Below, in pieces: positions 1 through 6,654 of a stretch of 8,903 bases of DNA. This DNA is from a bacterium. GTDB taxonomy: Bacteria > Chlamydiota > Chlamydiia > Chlamydiales > Rhabdochlamydiaceae. Each line of letters opens with the position of its first letter. Positions within the stretch are counted from its first letter, which is position 1. The DNA is taken from contig JAKAAD010000038.1 in the NCBI GenBank assembly GCA_021802305.1, positions 1-8,903 on the forward strand. The letters are read 5' to 3'. Position numbers and translations under genes: made by a program. The notes under the pieces are model-generated. The model was not told the DNA's origin, ran no database searches, and was given only the letters and a program-made list of their open reading frames with translations.

Positions 1-358
1 TTCCCCACTTTCAGTTTGTGCTACATCTTGAGGAGATCCTCTTATCCTGAAGATTGTGTTGAGATTTTAGAACGAGCGCTTCCGCGATATGGAAGATATG
101 CATATGATAGACGCAGATAAAATCGAAAAACTACTGTTCGTACTCGTCATCGGGTTTTGTTGGGCTTACCGCACTGGGGATATCAAGGCTTGAGAAGGCC
201 CCATAGAGATGAAGACCCATGGAAGAAGGGCTAGGAGTTTATTTCGAGATGGATTGAACTGGATACGAAGAGCAATTTTTGGAGAGATGAGCCTTAGAAA
301 ATTTAGGCGCTTATTGTCGTGTTTTATGTATTCACAACTAAGGACATGCGCTACATGA
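1..358 (+). pseudogene. IS4-type transposase remnant, C-terminal part
   Basis: This is the decayed 3' end of a transposase that enters from the left edge. One frame (codons beginning at position 2) reads 'DMEDMHMIDADKIEKLLF', 'GFCWAYRTGDIKA', then 'PIEMKTHGRRARSLFRDGL' and 'RRLLSC'. This is the usual C-terminus of IS4-family DDE transposases (MEDTHI-type motif, WAYRTG, KTHGRRA.SLFR.GLD, ending near LLSC). The frame is broken by TGA at 29-31, TAG at 68-70 and TGA at 191-193, and the first 70 bases are hard to align in any frame, so small indels are likely there. The last segment, 209-358, is open from an ATG but is only the tail of the protein. Nothing suggests it is expressed. The catalytic domain must lie left of the window or be lost. 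Family assignment rests on motif recall and not on a search; that it is a transposase relic is fairly secure. Confidence 0.75.
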
Positions 359-460
359 AATCATTTTTTGTCCAGTACAACAGATGTTTAAATTATTTAC
401 TAATTAATATATAATATATATTATAATTATATATTTATAAACAAATCGTTAAAACAATTT
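359..460 (+). promoter_or_regulatory. AT-rich promoter region with palindromic TATAAT
   Basis: About 100 bases, almost entirely A and T from 384 on, separate the transposase remnant from the next gene. TTTAAA at 387-392 and TATAAT at 410-415 are 17 bases apart, a plausible sigma-70/sigma-66 promoter that would give a leader of roughly 40 bases. The -10 box is half of a perfect 16-base palindrome at 410-425 (TATAAT, ATAT, ATTATA), so a second TATAAT also reads on the other strand. No Shine-Dalgarno sequence is visible before the ATG at 461. Because the region is so AT-rich, matches to promoter boxes are cheap; the exact boxes are a guess. Confidence 0.4.
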
Positions 461-1483
461 ATGACAATAAGTTATTTCAATCTCCCCATCAAAGCTCTTC
501 ATCTTGAAGGCAACTATTCCATTGATTTTAAGCAGCTTAAAGAAAGTTTCTTTGACTGTGTTGCCAAAATTACTGAAGACCAGATACATATAGATAATGT
601 AAAGATTCTTCCTCCAAAAAATATTCATTTGCAGTCACAGTGGCCTTTATTTCTATGGAAGCAAGAAAAAAATTCATCAATCATTGCATTTGCGAGTAAA
701 TTGAATCTTCAAGAACTTTCTACGCGCATCAACTCGATTCCAGAACAGTTTGTAGAGCTTACACTTCAAATGAATACATTTTTTTCAGCCCTGGAAGATG
801 CTATGAAAAAAATTTATGAAAATGAAAGGCTTCAAGAACATTTGTTCAAAGAGTACATCAGTGAAATCAAGGAAAATAATGGTGTGCAAATTGTTGCTGA
901 CCCAATTCTCTTTTGCAATGCATCCCTAGAAGATTGCAAAGACGCGATCGTTGTTCCAGAACATGCATTTGCTGTTTCTGCCATTTCTTCAGGTCGACCC
1001 ATGGGAACGACAGGCATAGGATCTTGTATTGGACTTTTTGCGATGAATAGACATACCCACCGCATTGCCTTTGCTCATCTTGATGATGCAACGATGGTAA
1101 CTTATCAAAAGTCTTTCGAGAAAATGTTTCTGCAAGTAGGTGGAACGAAAGAGCATCCTACAGAAGTGTTTTTAATAGGAGGAACAAAAAGTGAATTGCA
1201 AAATAAAATGCGTGGAATCGATCTGCGTATTTCTCAAACGCTTGCCCTTTCATTAAAAAAGTACATTGCGAATAGAAACGATATGGTCTTGAAAGCCGCT
1301 CACTTATTCGATCATGATATATCCGATATCCTCGTAAAAGTTTCTGATGAGAATGTTTCCTTTTTGAAAGCTTGCGATGAGGATGTCATCCTTGCTTTGC
1401 AAAAAAAGTGTGATGCACTCATGGAACATTGCGAAATATTACAGGACATGACGATATATCGTGAGTTAGTAAATCTCTCTTAA
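461..1483 (+). CDS. CheD/NTAN1-like putative amidase or deamidase
   Basis: A 340-residue protein, probably cytosolic: no signal peptide or membrane segment is visible. Residues 1-135 match nothing I recognise; about 95-135 are polar and probably helical (coiled-coil-like). The C-terminal half has 'VVPEHAFAVS', then 'GTTGIGSCIGLF', then 'RIAFAHLDDA', and later 'EVFLIGG'. Thr183, Cys189 and His206 are spaced as in the CheD glutamine deamidases (Thr, +6 Cys, +17 His). The same Cys-to-His spacing and a following 'VHLVGG'-like strand occur in NTAN1 N-terminal asparagine amidohydrolase. Both families hydrolyse side-chain amides with a Cys nucleophile, so an amidase or deamidase is the natural guess. 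Substrate is unknown; no chemotaxis gene is nearby, so a CheD role on chemoreceptors is unlikely. The gene stands alone between a transposase relic and the tkt promoter. Start: the first ATG, without a clear ribosome binding site. The gene call is firm; the fold is moderate; the activity is inference. Confidence 0.75.
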   Translation: MTISYFNLPIKALHLEGNYSIDFKQLKESFFDCVAKITEDQIHIDNVKILPPKNIHLQSQWPLFLWKQEKNSSIIAFASKLNLQELSTRINSIPEQFVELTLQMNTFFSALEDAMKKIYENERLQEHLFKEYISEIKENNGVQIVADPILFCNASLEDCKDAIVVPEHAFAVSAISSGRPMGTTGIGSCIGLFAMNRHTHRIAFAHLDDATMVTYQKSFEKMFLQVGGTKEHPTEVFLIGGTKSELQNKMRGIDLRISQTLALSLKKYIANRNDMVLKAAHLFDHDISDILVKVSDENVSFLKACDEDVILALQKKCDALMEHCEILQDMTIYRELVNLS

Positions 1484-1497
1484 AAACGCCACAAAAG

Positions 1498-1527
1498 TTG
1501 AAAATTAGAGCATAGGCCTTCTATACT
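1498..1527 (+). promoter_or_regulatory. Promoter of the tkt-hemE-rpmJ-rpsN block
   Basis: TTGAAA at 1498-1503 and TATACT at 1522-1527 are separated by 18 bases, close to the bacterial housekeeping consensus. Transcription would begin near 1534, leaving a very short leader that contains GGAGG (1538-1542) five bases before the tkt ATG at 1548. It is the only good promoter I see upstream of the four co-directional genes, whose gaps are too small for another obvious one. Confidence 0.6.
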
Positions 1528-1547
1528 TTCCCTGATTGGAGGTTGTG

Positions 1548-3542
1548 ATGGATGCAACACTAAAAGAGCAACTGGGAAAGATAGCAAATACTGTACGAGA
1601 GCTTTCCATGGAAGCTGTACAAAAGGCAAATTCTGGGCATCCCGGACTCCCCATGGGTTGTGCTGAATTTGGTGCATATCTCTACGGCGTACTTTTGCGG
1701 CATAATCCTAAGAATCCCAAATGGCTGGGTCGAGATCGCTTTGTCCTTTCTGCCGGACACGGTGCCATGATGCTTTACTCTCTTCTTCATCTCTCCGGAT
1801 TTGATCTTTCCATGGATGAGATCAAAAAGTTTCGCCAGCTAGGCTCAAAAACTCCGGGCCATCCGGAATATCATCTTACGGCAGGAGTGGAGGCAACGAC
1901 AGGACCGCTGGGACAAGGAGTTGCAAATGCAGTGGGTCAAGCATTGGGATTAAAATGGCTCGCGAGTCGTTTCAATACACCGGAATTTCCTCTGTTTGAT
2001 CAGAAAATATATTGTTTGGCAGGAGATGGATGCATCATGGAAGGCGTTTCTTCGGAAGCTTCTTCTTTGGCAGGTCATTTGGGATTGAACAACCTCATCC
2101 TCATTTACGATGCAAATAAAGTTACCCTGGATGATTTTCTAGCGGCTTCCTGTTCGGAAGATACACTTTTGCGATATCAAGCTTATGGATGGGAGACGTA
2201 TGAATTAGACGGATATGATTTTGATGCGATGGATGCGCTCTTTACGCGCTTGCGCCATTCGCAGGAGAGACCTTGTTTCATTCAGATGCGTACGATCATC
2301 GGAAAAGGATCGCCCCATAAACAAGGGACGCATCACGCGCATGGAAGCCCATTGGGACAAGAAGAAGTGGAGCTAGTGAAAAAAAATCTAGGATTGCCTG
2401 AAGAGGATTTTTTTGTTCCCCGTATTGTTTATGATTTTTTCCAAACAAAAGCAGAAAAAGACGCTGCTAGCGAAGCAAAGTGGAAAGAGCTTTTTCGAAC
2501 ATGGTCGCATGCGAAGCCTGATCTCTACACCACATTTATGCAAATGGTCGAAAAGAAAATCCCCCATGATTTAGAAGATGCTCTTCGAAAGACGGAAATG
2601 AAAAGTCCCTTGGCTACTCGGGCAAGCGCTGGCCTCGTATTGCAAACGCTTGGAGATCATCTCCCACAGCTTTTAGGGGGATCTGCAGATCTTTCCGGTT
2701 CCGACATGACGATGCTGAAGAAGTTTTCCCTCCTCAAAAAGGGAGATTTTAGTGGGCGAAACATTCGATATGGGGTGAGAGAATTTGCCATGGCAGGGAT
2801 TGCTACTGGTTTAGCAGAGACGGATATGATCACTCCTTATGTCGGTACCTTTTTGACCTTTTCCGATTATATGCGAAATGCAATTCGCCTTGCCGCACTT
2901 TCCCACGTTCCCGTCATCTACCAATTTACTCATGATTCCATTTTTTTGGGAGAAGATGGTCCTACGCATCAACCCATTGAGCATTTGGCAGCTTTGCGTG
3001 CCATGCCCAACCTGCATGTCATCCGGCCAGCCGATCATTGGGAGACAAAGATGGCATGGTTTGCTGCAGTGCAGTATCGAGGGCCAACGGCACTTATTCT
3101 TTCTAGGCAATCACTTCCCGAATTAAGCGTTTGCAATGTTTCGTATGAAAAAGGAATGGGAAGAGGCGCGTACATTGTGCAAAAAGAGAAAGTAGAGAAA
3201 CCAGATTTTACGCTGATAGCTACAGGTTCAGAAGTTTCGTTAGCTTTAGATGTGGCAGCAGCTCTAGAAAAACATGGAAAAGGCGTACGAGTGATTTCCA
3301 TGCCTTGTTGGGAACTTTTTGAAAAGCAAAGCGATTCCTATCAACAAAGCATCGTGGGAGGAGATATAGGAAGGAGAGTGAGCATCGAAGCAGGTGTAAG
3401 TTTTGGCTGGTCTAAGTGGATAGGACCGGAAGGCATTGCGATTAGCATGGAGACATTTGGAGAATCGGCTCCCCATACCGCACTTGCGCAGCACTTTGGA
3501 TTTACAGTAGATGCGATCTTAGCGCGCCTTTTGACGAGATGA
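1548..3542 (+). CDS. tkt: Transketolase
   Basis: Transketolase (EC 2.2.1.1) moves two-carbon ketol units between sugar phosphates in the non-oxidative pentose phosphate pathway, using thiamine diphosphate and Mg2+; cytosolic dimer. The 664-residue length is normal. In order: 'NSGHPG' with His31, 'AGHGAMM' with His71, His105, 'GPLGQG' (119-124), the ThDP/metal motif from 'GDGCIMEG' (Asp160) to Asn190, the pyrimidine-binding domain with 'YGVREFAMAG' where Glu412 is the catalytic glutamate, 'FTHDSIFLGEDGPTHQP' with His462 and His474, and a C-terminal domain with 'SIEAG' and 'FGESAP'. All expected catalytic residues are present. I chose ATG 1548 because GGAGG lies five bases upstream; an in-frame TTG at 1536 would overlap that site. 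The stop overlaps the hemE start (ATGA), suggesting translational coupling. In an obligate intracellular bacterium it would supply ribose-5-phosphate and erythrose-4-phosphate. Very secure. Confidence 0.97.
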   Translation: MDATLKEQLGKIANTVRELSMEAVQKANSGHPGLPMGCAEFGAYLYGVLLRHNPKNPKWLGRDRFVLSAGHGAMMLYSLLHLSGFDLSMDEIKKFRQLGSKTPGHPEYHLTAGVEATTGPLGQGVANAVGQALGLKWLASRFNTPEFPLFDQKIYCLAGDGCIMEGVSSEASSLAGHLGLNNLILIYDANKVTLDDFLAASCSEDTLLRYQAYGWETYELDGYDFDAMDALFTRLRHSQERPCFIQMRTIIGKGSPHKQGTHHAHGSPLGQEEVELVKKNLGLPEEDFFVPRIVYDFFQTKAEKDAASEAKWKELFRTWSHAKPDLYTTFMQMVEKKIPHDLEDALRKTEMKSPLATRASAGLVLQTLGDHLPQLLGGSADLSGSDMTMLKKFSLLKKGDFSGRNIRYGVREFAMAGIATGLAETDMITPYVGTFLTFSDYMRNAIRLAALSHVPVIYQFTHDSIFLGEDGPTHQPIEHLAALRAMPNLHVIRPADHWETKMAWFAAVQYRGPTALILSRQSLPELSVCNVSYEKGMGRGAYIVQKEKVEKPDFTLIATGSEVSLALDVAAALEKHGKGVRVISMPCWELFEKQSDSYQQSIVGGDIGRRVSIEAGVSFGWSKWIGPEGIAISMETFGESAPHTALAQHFGFTVDAILARLLTR

Positions 3543-4531
3543 CCGCACTTTTATTACAAGCACTCCGGGGGATCAATGGAGAGAGGGCGCCCGTGTGGCT
3601 CATGCGACAAGCAGGGCGTTATCTTCCCGAATACCAAGAGATGCGAAAAATGCATAGCTTGGGAGATCTTTTTCGCACACCTGCGCTTGCGACGCAGATC
3701 ACATTAATGCCCATTGAGCGATTTCATATGGATGCTGCGATCCTCTTTGCTGATATTCTGCTCATCGCAGAAGCCTTTGGAAAATACGTGGATTATCCGG
3801 ACAAAGGAGGTCCTCGCATTGCTCCTTTGACAAAGGAAGAGATCAGGTCCTTAAAGAAGGCTCATGTGTGCAATTGCCTTTCTTACGTATTTGAAACCAT
3901 CCAATTGGTTTTAAAAGAGTGTCCCGTACCCCTCATTGGATTTTGCGGAGGACCATTTACCGTTGCGTGCTATCTGTTAGAGAACATAAGAAATTGGATA
4001 GAAGGGGAACCTGCCCTTTTGCATCAATTACTCCGCCATCTCACAGAAGCGACTATCGAGTACTTGCAAGCACAAGTGGACGCGGGAGTACAAGTAGTAC
4101 AAATTTTTGATTCTTGGGCGGATCGATTGAGCGACCGCGATTTTCGTGCATTTTGTTTGCCTTACCTTCAGTCGATTGTAACGTCCCTCCAAGGGTGCGT
4201 CCCCACGATTCTCTTTTGCAGGGGATCGGCTCTGCGAGCTAACGACCTCGTGGCTTTATGTCCAACGGCTATCAGCCTCACTGAAGAAAAAAGCATGGCG
4301 GTTCTTCGTCAAGAAATTCCTCGAACAATTGCAGTGCAAGGAAATCTTCCTCCCACGCTTCTTTTGCAATCCAAGGAGGAAATCGAAAAAGAAGTTTGCT
4401 CTTTACTCCAGTCGATGCATGGGCATGAGGGGTTCATTGTGAACTTGAGTCATGGAGTTTTACCCCAAACGCCTGTAGAGAATGTAGAGACATTCGTCAC
4501 AGCTTGCAAAAAATGTTACGATCGCGTATAA
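3539..4531 (+). CDS. hemE: Uroporphyrinogen decarboxylase
   Basis: HemE (EC 4.1.1.37) removes the four acetate carboxyls of uroporphyrinogen III to give coproporphyrinogen III in haem synthesis; cytosolic, no cofactor. The 330-residue length is slightly short of the usual 340-355 but all landmarks are present: the N-terminal signature 'PVWLMRQAGRYLPEY' with Arg23 and Arg27, 'ILFADIL' with Asp72 (the essential aspartate), 'GFCGGPFTVACYLLE' with Tyr145, 'FDSWADRLS' with Ser192, 'GNLPP', and 'NLSHGVLPQTP' with His305. 'NLSHGV' replaces the common 'NLGHGI'. Its ATG lies inside the tkt stop region (4-base overlap), so it is probably translated by reinitiation from tkt and shares its promoter. rpmJ starts 11 bases after its stop. 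Very secure. Confidence 0.97.
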   Translation: MTALLLQALRGINGERAPVWLMRQAGRYLPEYQEMRKMHSLGDLFRTPALATQITLMPIERFHMDAAILFADILLIAEAFGKYVDYPDKGGPRIAPLTKEEIRSLKKAHVCNCLSYVFETIQLVLKECPVPLIGFCGGPFTVACYLLENIRNWIEGEPALLHQLLRHLTEATIEYLQAQVDAGVQVVQIFDSWADRLSDRDFRAFCLPYLQSIVTSLQGCVPTILFCRGSALRANDLVALCPTAISLTEEKSMAVLRQEIPRTIAVQGNLPPTLLLQSKEEIEKEVCSLLQSMHGHEGFIVNLSHGVLPQTPVENVETFVTACKKCYDRV

Positions 4532-4542
4532 GATTAGACTTT

Positions 4543-4680
4543 ATGAAAGTAAGATCTTCAGTAAAAGCAGACCCTTCTAAAGGCGACAAAATCGTTCGAA
4601 GACGCGGACGTGTTTACGTGATCAACAAAATGGATCCCAATCGCAAGCAAAGGCAAAAAGGGCCTGCGCGGATTACATAG
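4543..4680 (+). CDS. rpmJ: 50S ribosomal protein L36 (zinc-free type)
   Basis: A 45-residue basic protein beginning 'MKVRSSVKADPSKGDKIVRR' and continuing with 'VYVINK' and 'DPNRKQRQKGPARIT'. This is the L36 family, a late-assembling large-subunit protein. The cysteines and histidine that bind zinc in the classical 37-38-residue form are absent, so this is the cysteine-free type, as in chlamydiae and the second L36 copy of many bacteria. It lies 11 bases after hemE and 9 before rpsN. Its ribosome binding site is weak, consistent with coupling to hemE. L36 normally ends the spc ribosomal operon; here it sits with S14 outside that cluster. Confidence 0.95.
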   Translation: MKVRSSVKADPSKGDKIVRRRGRVYVINKMDPNRKQRQKGPARIT

Positions 4681-4689
4681 GATAAGGGT

Positions 4690-4995
4690 ATGGCTACAAA
4701 ATCAGCAATTGCGAAACAAAAACGACGCGAAAGACTTGTCCAGCTCAAATGGGAAAAAAGACAACAGCTAAAAAAGATCATTTTGGATTTGAACAAGAGC
4801 GAAGAAGAGCGCGCTGCTGCGAAAATAGCCTTAAACAAATTGCCTCGCAATAGTTCTCCTGTGCGCTTGCGAAGCCGTTGTCAATTTACCGGACGTGCTC
4901 GTGGTTGCCTGCGCAAGTTCAAACTCTCGCGCCTCTGTTTCCGAGAAATGGCAAATAAAGGTTTGATTCCAGGTGTATTTAAAGCTAGCTGGTAA
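4690..4995 (+). CDS. rpsN: 30S ribosomal protein S14 (zinc-free long type)
   Basis: S14 binds 16S rRNA in the head of the small subunit. The 101-residue length and the absence of the CxxC...CxxC zinc ribbon mark the long, zinc-free form. The C-terminal signature is clear: 'RLRSRCQFTGRARG', 'KLSRLCFREMA' and the terminal 'GLIPGVFKASW'. The N-terminal part is lysine/arginine-rich ('AKQKRRERL'). A modest binding site (AAGG) precedes the ATG. rpmJ is 9 bases upstream. The last codons overlap by 11 bases the 3' end of the convergent gene on the minus strand, and I see no terminator hairpin between them. Very secure. Confidence 0.97.
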   Translation: MATKSAIAKQKRRERLVQLKWEKRQQLKKIILDLNKSEEERAAAKIALNKLPRNSSPVRLRSRCQFTGRARGCLRKFKLSRLCFREMANKGLIPGVFKASW

Positions 4996-5383
4996 ACGGT
5001 TGCGCAACTTCCTGAAGAGATTTCCATTCATTCATAGATTCGTTCCAGACAAGTGTGTGGTCATGCACGTTTCCTTCTCTCCAAGCACGTCGTAAGGCAT
5101 CGAAACTCATGGGACCATGTTGAGTTTTATCCCCCCCAAGATAGTACCAAAAGAGTTGGGAATGGGCCGCCTCTTTCGGTTGAAGCATGGGCATAGGAGA
5201 GGGAATCTCCACTCTATTCATTCTTTTTTGTTGTACGGGAAGAAGAAGAAGTACGATCAGCGCAAAAATGCCAAAAAATAATCCCCCTATAAACCAATAG
5301 AGAGGATTGCGGCCTCTTTTTTGGGCTTGTGTGTAACAGCTAGAAGCAATCAATGCGCTAATGAGAAGAGATAAGATCAACAT
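4985..5383 (-). CDS. Small membrane protein with C-terminal GYF_2 domain
   Basis: A 132-residue protein. Residues 1-16 are a hydrophobic segment ending at Cys16, either a transmembrane helix or a signal peptide with a poor lipobox. Residues 28-49 are a second strong helix, preceded by 'KRGRNPLYW' and containing 'FIGGLFFGIFALIVLLLLP', a two-helix membrane module seen in many small bacterial proteins. A linker rich in proline and methionine (50-77) leads to a GYF_2-type domain (about 79-128: 'WYYLGGDKTQHGPMSFDALR', 'VWNESMNEWKSL'), the WYY...GP...L...W...W pattern. Such domains are thought to bind proline-rich peptides; the partner is unknown. I used ATG at 5383; an in-frame TTG at 5392 would add three residues and has a similarly weak upstream purine site. 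The stop lies inside the end of rpsN. Its 5' end abuts the divergent TIKI-like relic. Confidence 0.85.
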   Translation of the reverse strand: MLILSLLISALIASSCYTQAQKRGRNPLYWFIGGLFFGIFALIVLLLLPVQQKRMNRVEIPSPMPMLQPKEAAHSQLFWYYLGGDKTQHGPMSFDALRRAWREGNVHDHTLVWNESMNEWKSLQEVAQPFTS

Positions 5384-5399
5384 ATTTTCCAATTATCCC

Positions 5400-6082
5400 T
5401 TAGCTGCCAAGAGTCTGTCAACATGGGATATTCCTTCTATGGAGGCGATCTGCTCATCCGATGAAAAAGGAAATACGCTAGAAGGTTACTTCTTCAATGC
5501 TGCCGAGTATATGAAGCTCGGAAATAGTGGCTATGCGGTCATAGGTAGCGATTATCCGTTTAATCAAATATTTGTATCAGTGCTGAAGCAAACTGCATAC
5601 AAGTAAAAATGTGAGGAGCGAGCGGAGGAGTTTTTTAAGAATCTTTTTATCAAAGAATTGCCACTCGCACATTTCACTGATGATCAAGATTCTAAAGACA
5701 TTTTGTGTGCTTGTTATAAAGAGAATCATGGTCTCATTCTGGGTGAAAGTCATACCTGTGCAGTGAATGATGATGCATCTAAATTGAAAATATTAAATTT
5801 TCATAGTTATTAGATTATACACCACACTATGCCTCAAGAGAATTCAGGTAAATTCGTAGTTTTATGTGGGGCTGCGCAAATGACTACAACGAATGACATT
5901 CATGGTTTTGCGCAAATAGGGGGTATCCCAGTATTTATGTGGGCACTGGGAATGAGAAGGGAAAAGTGGATGTACGGGAATTCACGATTGACAATAGGGG
6001 GTACTTGGACCTGCTAACTGTCTCTTTTATATTCCCGAAGACCAATGTTCCGAAAATACGGAATAAAACGGTTGCTCTTTGA
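5400..6082 (+). pseudogene. Broken TIKI/ChaN-like gene, paralogue of 7777-8903
   Basis: Translated pieces align with the gene at the right edge. 'LEGYFFNAAEYMKLG' (from about 5490) matches its 'LEQYFQQAAKFLSKG', and 'KCEERAEEFF', 'FIKELP' and 'CACYKENHGLILGESH' (5607-5753) match 'ECQKQAKEFF', 'SIKELP' and 'RACYENNQGLILGEAH'. The frame is broken by TAA at 5604-5606, exactly where the paralogue has a CAA glutamine codon, and by TAG at 5811-5813. Directly after GESH the match stops; about 5765-5785 looks like a deletion joint. What follows reads as the C-terminal end of such a protein: 'NSGKFVVLCGAAQMTTTNDI' (5835-5894), with Gln (codon 5877-5879) where a His is expected in 'GAAHM'. A one-base loss in the CCC run at 5926-5928 then shifts the frame: the tail continues as 'PSIYVGTGNEKGKVDVREF' and ends with TGA at 6080-6082. 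The 5' limit is uncertain. Not functional as read. Confidence 0.8.
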
Positions 6083-6086
6083 GCAA
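6072..6086. repeat. Short perfect hairpin (TTGCTC/GAGCAA)
   Basis: TTGCTC, loop TTT, GAGCAA: a perfect six-base stem spanning the stop codon of the broken TIKI-like gene. No run of T follows, so it is at best a weak terminator for the former gene. Confidence 0.35.
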
Positions 6087-6157
6087 TTGATTCTCCGGTA
6101 GAGCGAATTGCATTGTACTAGACAAGAGAAGCAAAAATCATTATCCTCCTAAATATC

Positions 6158-6562
6158 ATGCAAAATAGCCTTAAGCAATTTGATCCTAAAGAGATTGTGC
6201 TTCCTGATACGACGATGATTCGCGATATCGAAAATCGCGTCTTTCAAGCGATTGTCGTGCGCTGTTTATCTGAAGTCAAAGGGGTTGTTCCTGCGGAAGG
6301 ATCGCTCTTTGCTGCGTTACTAGGCCGTGAAGGTCAAGAGAGCGTTCGGGGTGTAGAAGTAGAACAAGAAGACAAAAAGCGTTCCGTTTCCGTGCGCGTG
6401 GAAGTCAATGTGGCTTATGGCGTTTCTATTCCGGAAAAAGCAGAAGAAATTCAAACCAAAATAGCACAAGAGATCAATCGCTTAACTGGGTTACGCGTCT
6501 CACAAGTCCACGTTATTTTCAAAGATCTCATGCCAAACCCTAAAGGGGATGTTGTTAATTAA
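6158..6562 (+). CDS. Asp23/Gls24 family protein
   Basis: A 134-residue acidic-to-neutral cytosolic protein without signal peptide or membrane helix. It shows the Asp23/Gls24 layout (alkaline-shock/envelope-stress family): an early conserved segment 'IENRVFQAIVVRCLSEVKGV', a central beta region 'KRSVSVRVEVNVAYGVSIPE', then an amphipathic helix 'EIQTKIAQEINRLTGLRVSQ' and the final strand 'VHVIFKDLMP'. In Firmicutes these proteins gather at the membrane and their loss triggers envelope stress responses; the role in chlamydia-like bacteria is unknown. It appears monocistronic: a dead gene precedes it and an opposing transposase relic follows. Start: the first ATG after an in-frame TAG at 6119-6121. 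The leader has no Shine-Dalgarno sequence; instead it contains TCCTCC (6144-6149), the complement of one. I found no convincing -35/-10 pair. Family assignment is fairly secure. Confidence 0.88.
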   Translation: MQNSLKQFDPKEIVLPDTTMIRDIENRVFQAIVVRCLSEVKGVVPAEGSLFAALLGREGQESVRGVEVEQEDKKRSVSVRVEVNVAYGVSIPEKAEEIQTKIAQEINRLTGLRVSQVHVIFKDLMPNPKGDVVN

Positions 6563-6580
6563 TTTTTTTTTAAACCAATG

Positions 6581-6600
6581 CCTTCCATGCATGTGGAGGG
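6581..6600. terminator. Terminator-like hairpin after the Asp23-family gene
   Basis: CCTTCCA, loop TGCATG, TGGAGGG forms a seven-pair stem with one G-T pair, 19 bases after the stop of the upstream gene. A run of T (6563-6570) lies before, not after, the stem on the plus strand, and on the minus strand only a short T run follows. It could stop transcription from either side, or be the outer end of the IS5-type element. Weak call. Confidence 0.35.
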
Positions 6601-6654
6601 CTGTGTTAAAAAATTCAGTTCATATGACTAAAGAACCTGCCTAATTTCAAAACC

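Noticed and set aside
1536..1547. TTG at 1536 as the tkt start.
   Set aside because: It would bury the GGAGG site that sits at ideal distance from the ATG at 1548, and the added four residues are not part of the family.
2811..3494. Several antisense open frames of 76-99 codons inside tkt.
   Set aside because: They lie fully within a conserved transketolase and show no recognisable motif or binding site.
5829..6017. 62-codon open frame starting with ATG, as a separate small gene.
   Set aside because: Its first 33 codons fit the C-terminus of a TIKI-like protein, which then continues in the next frame to 6082; it is a pseudogene fragment.
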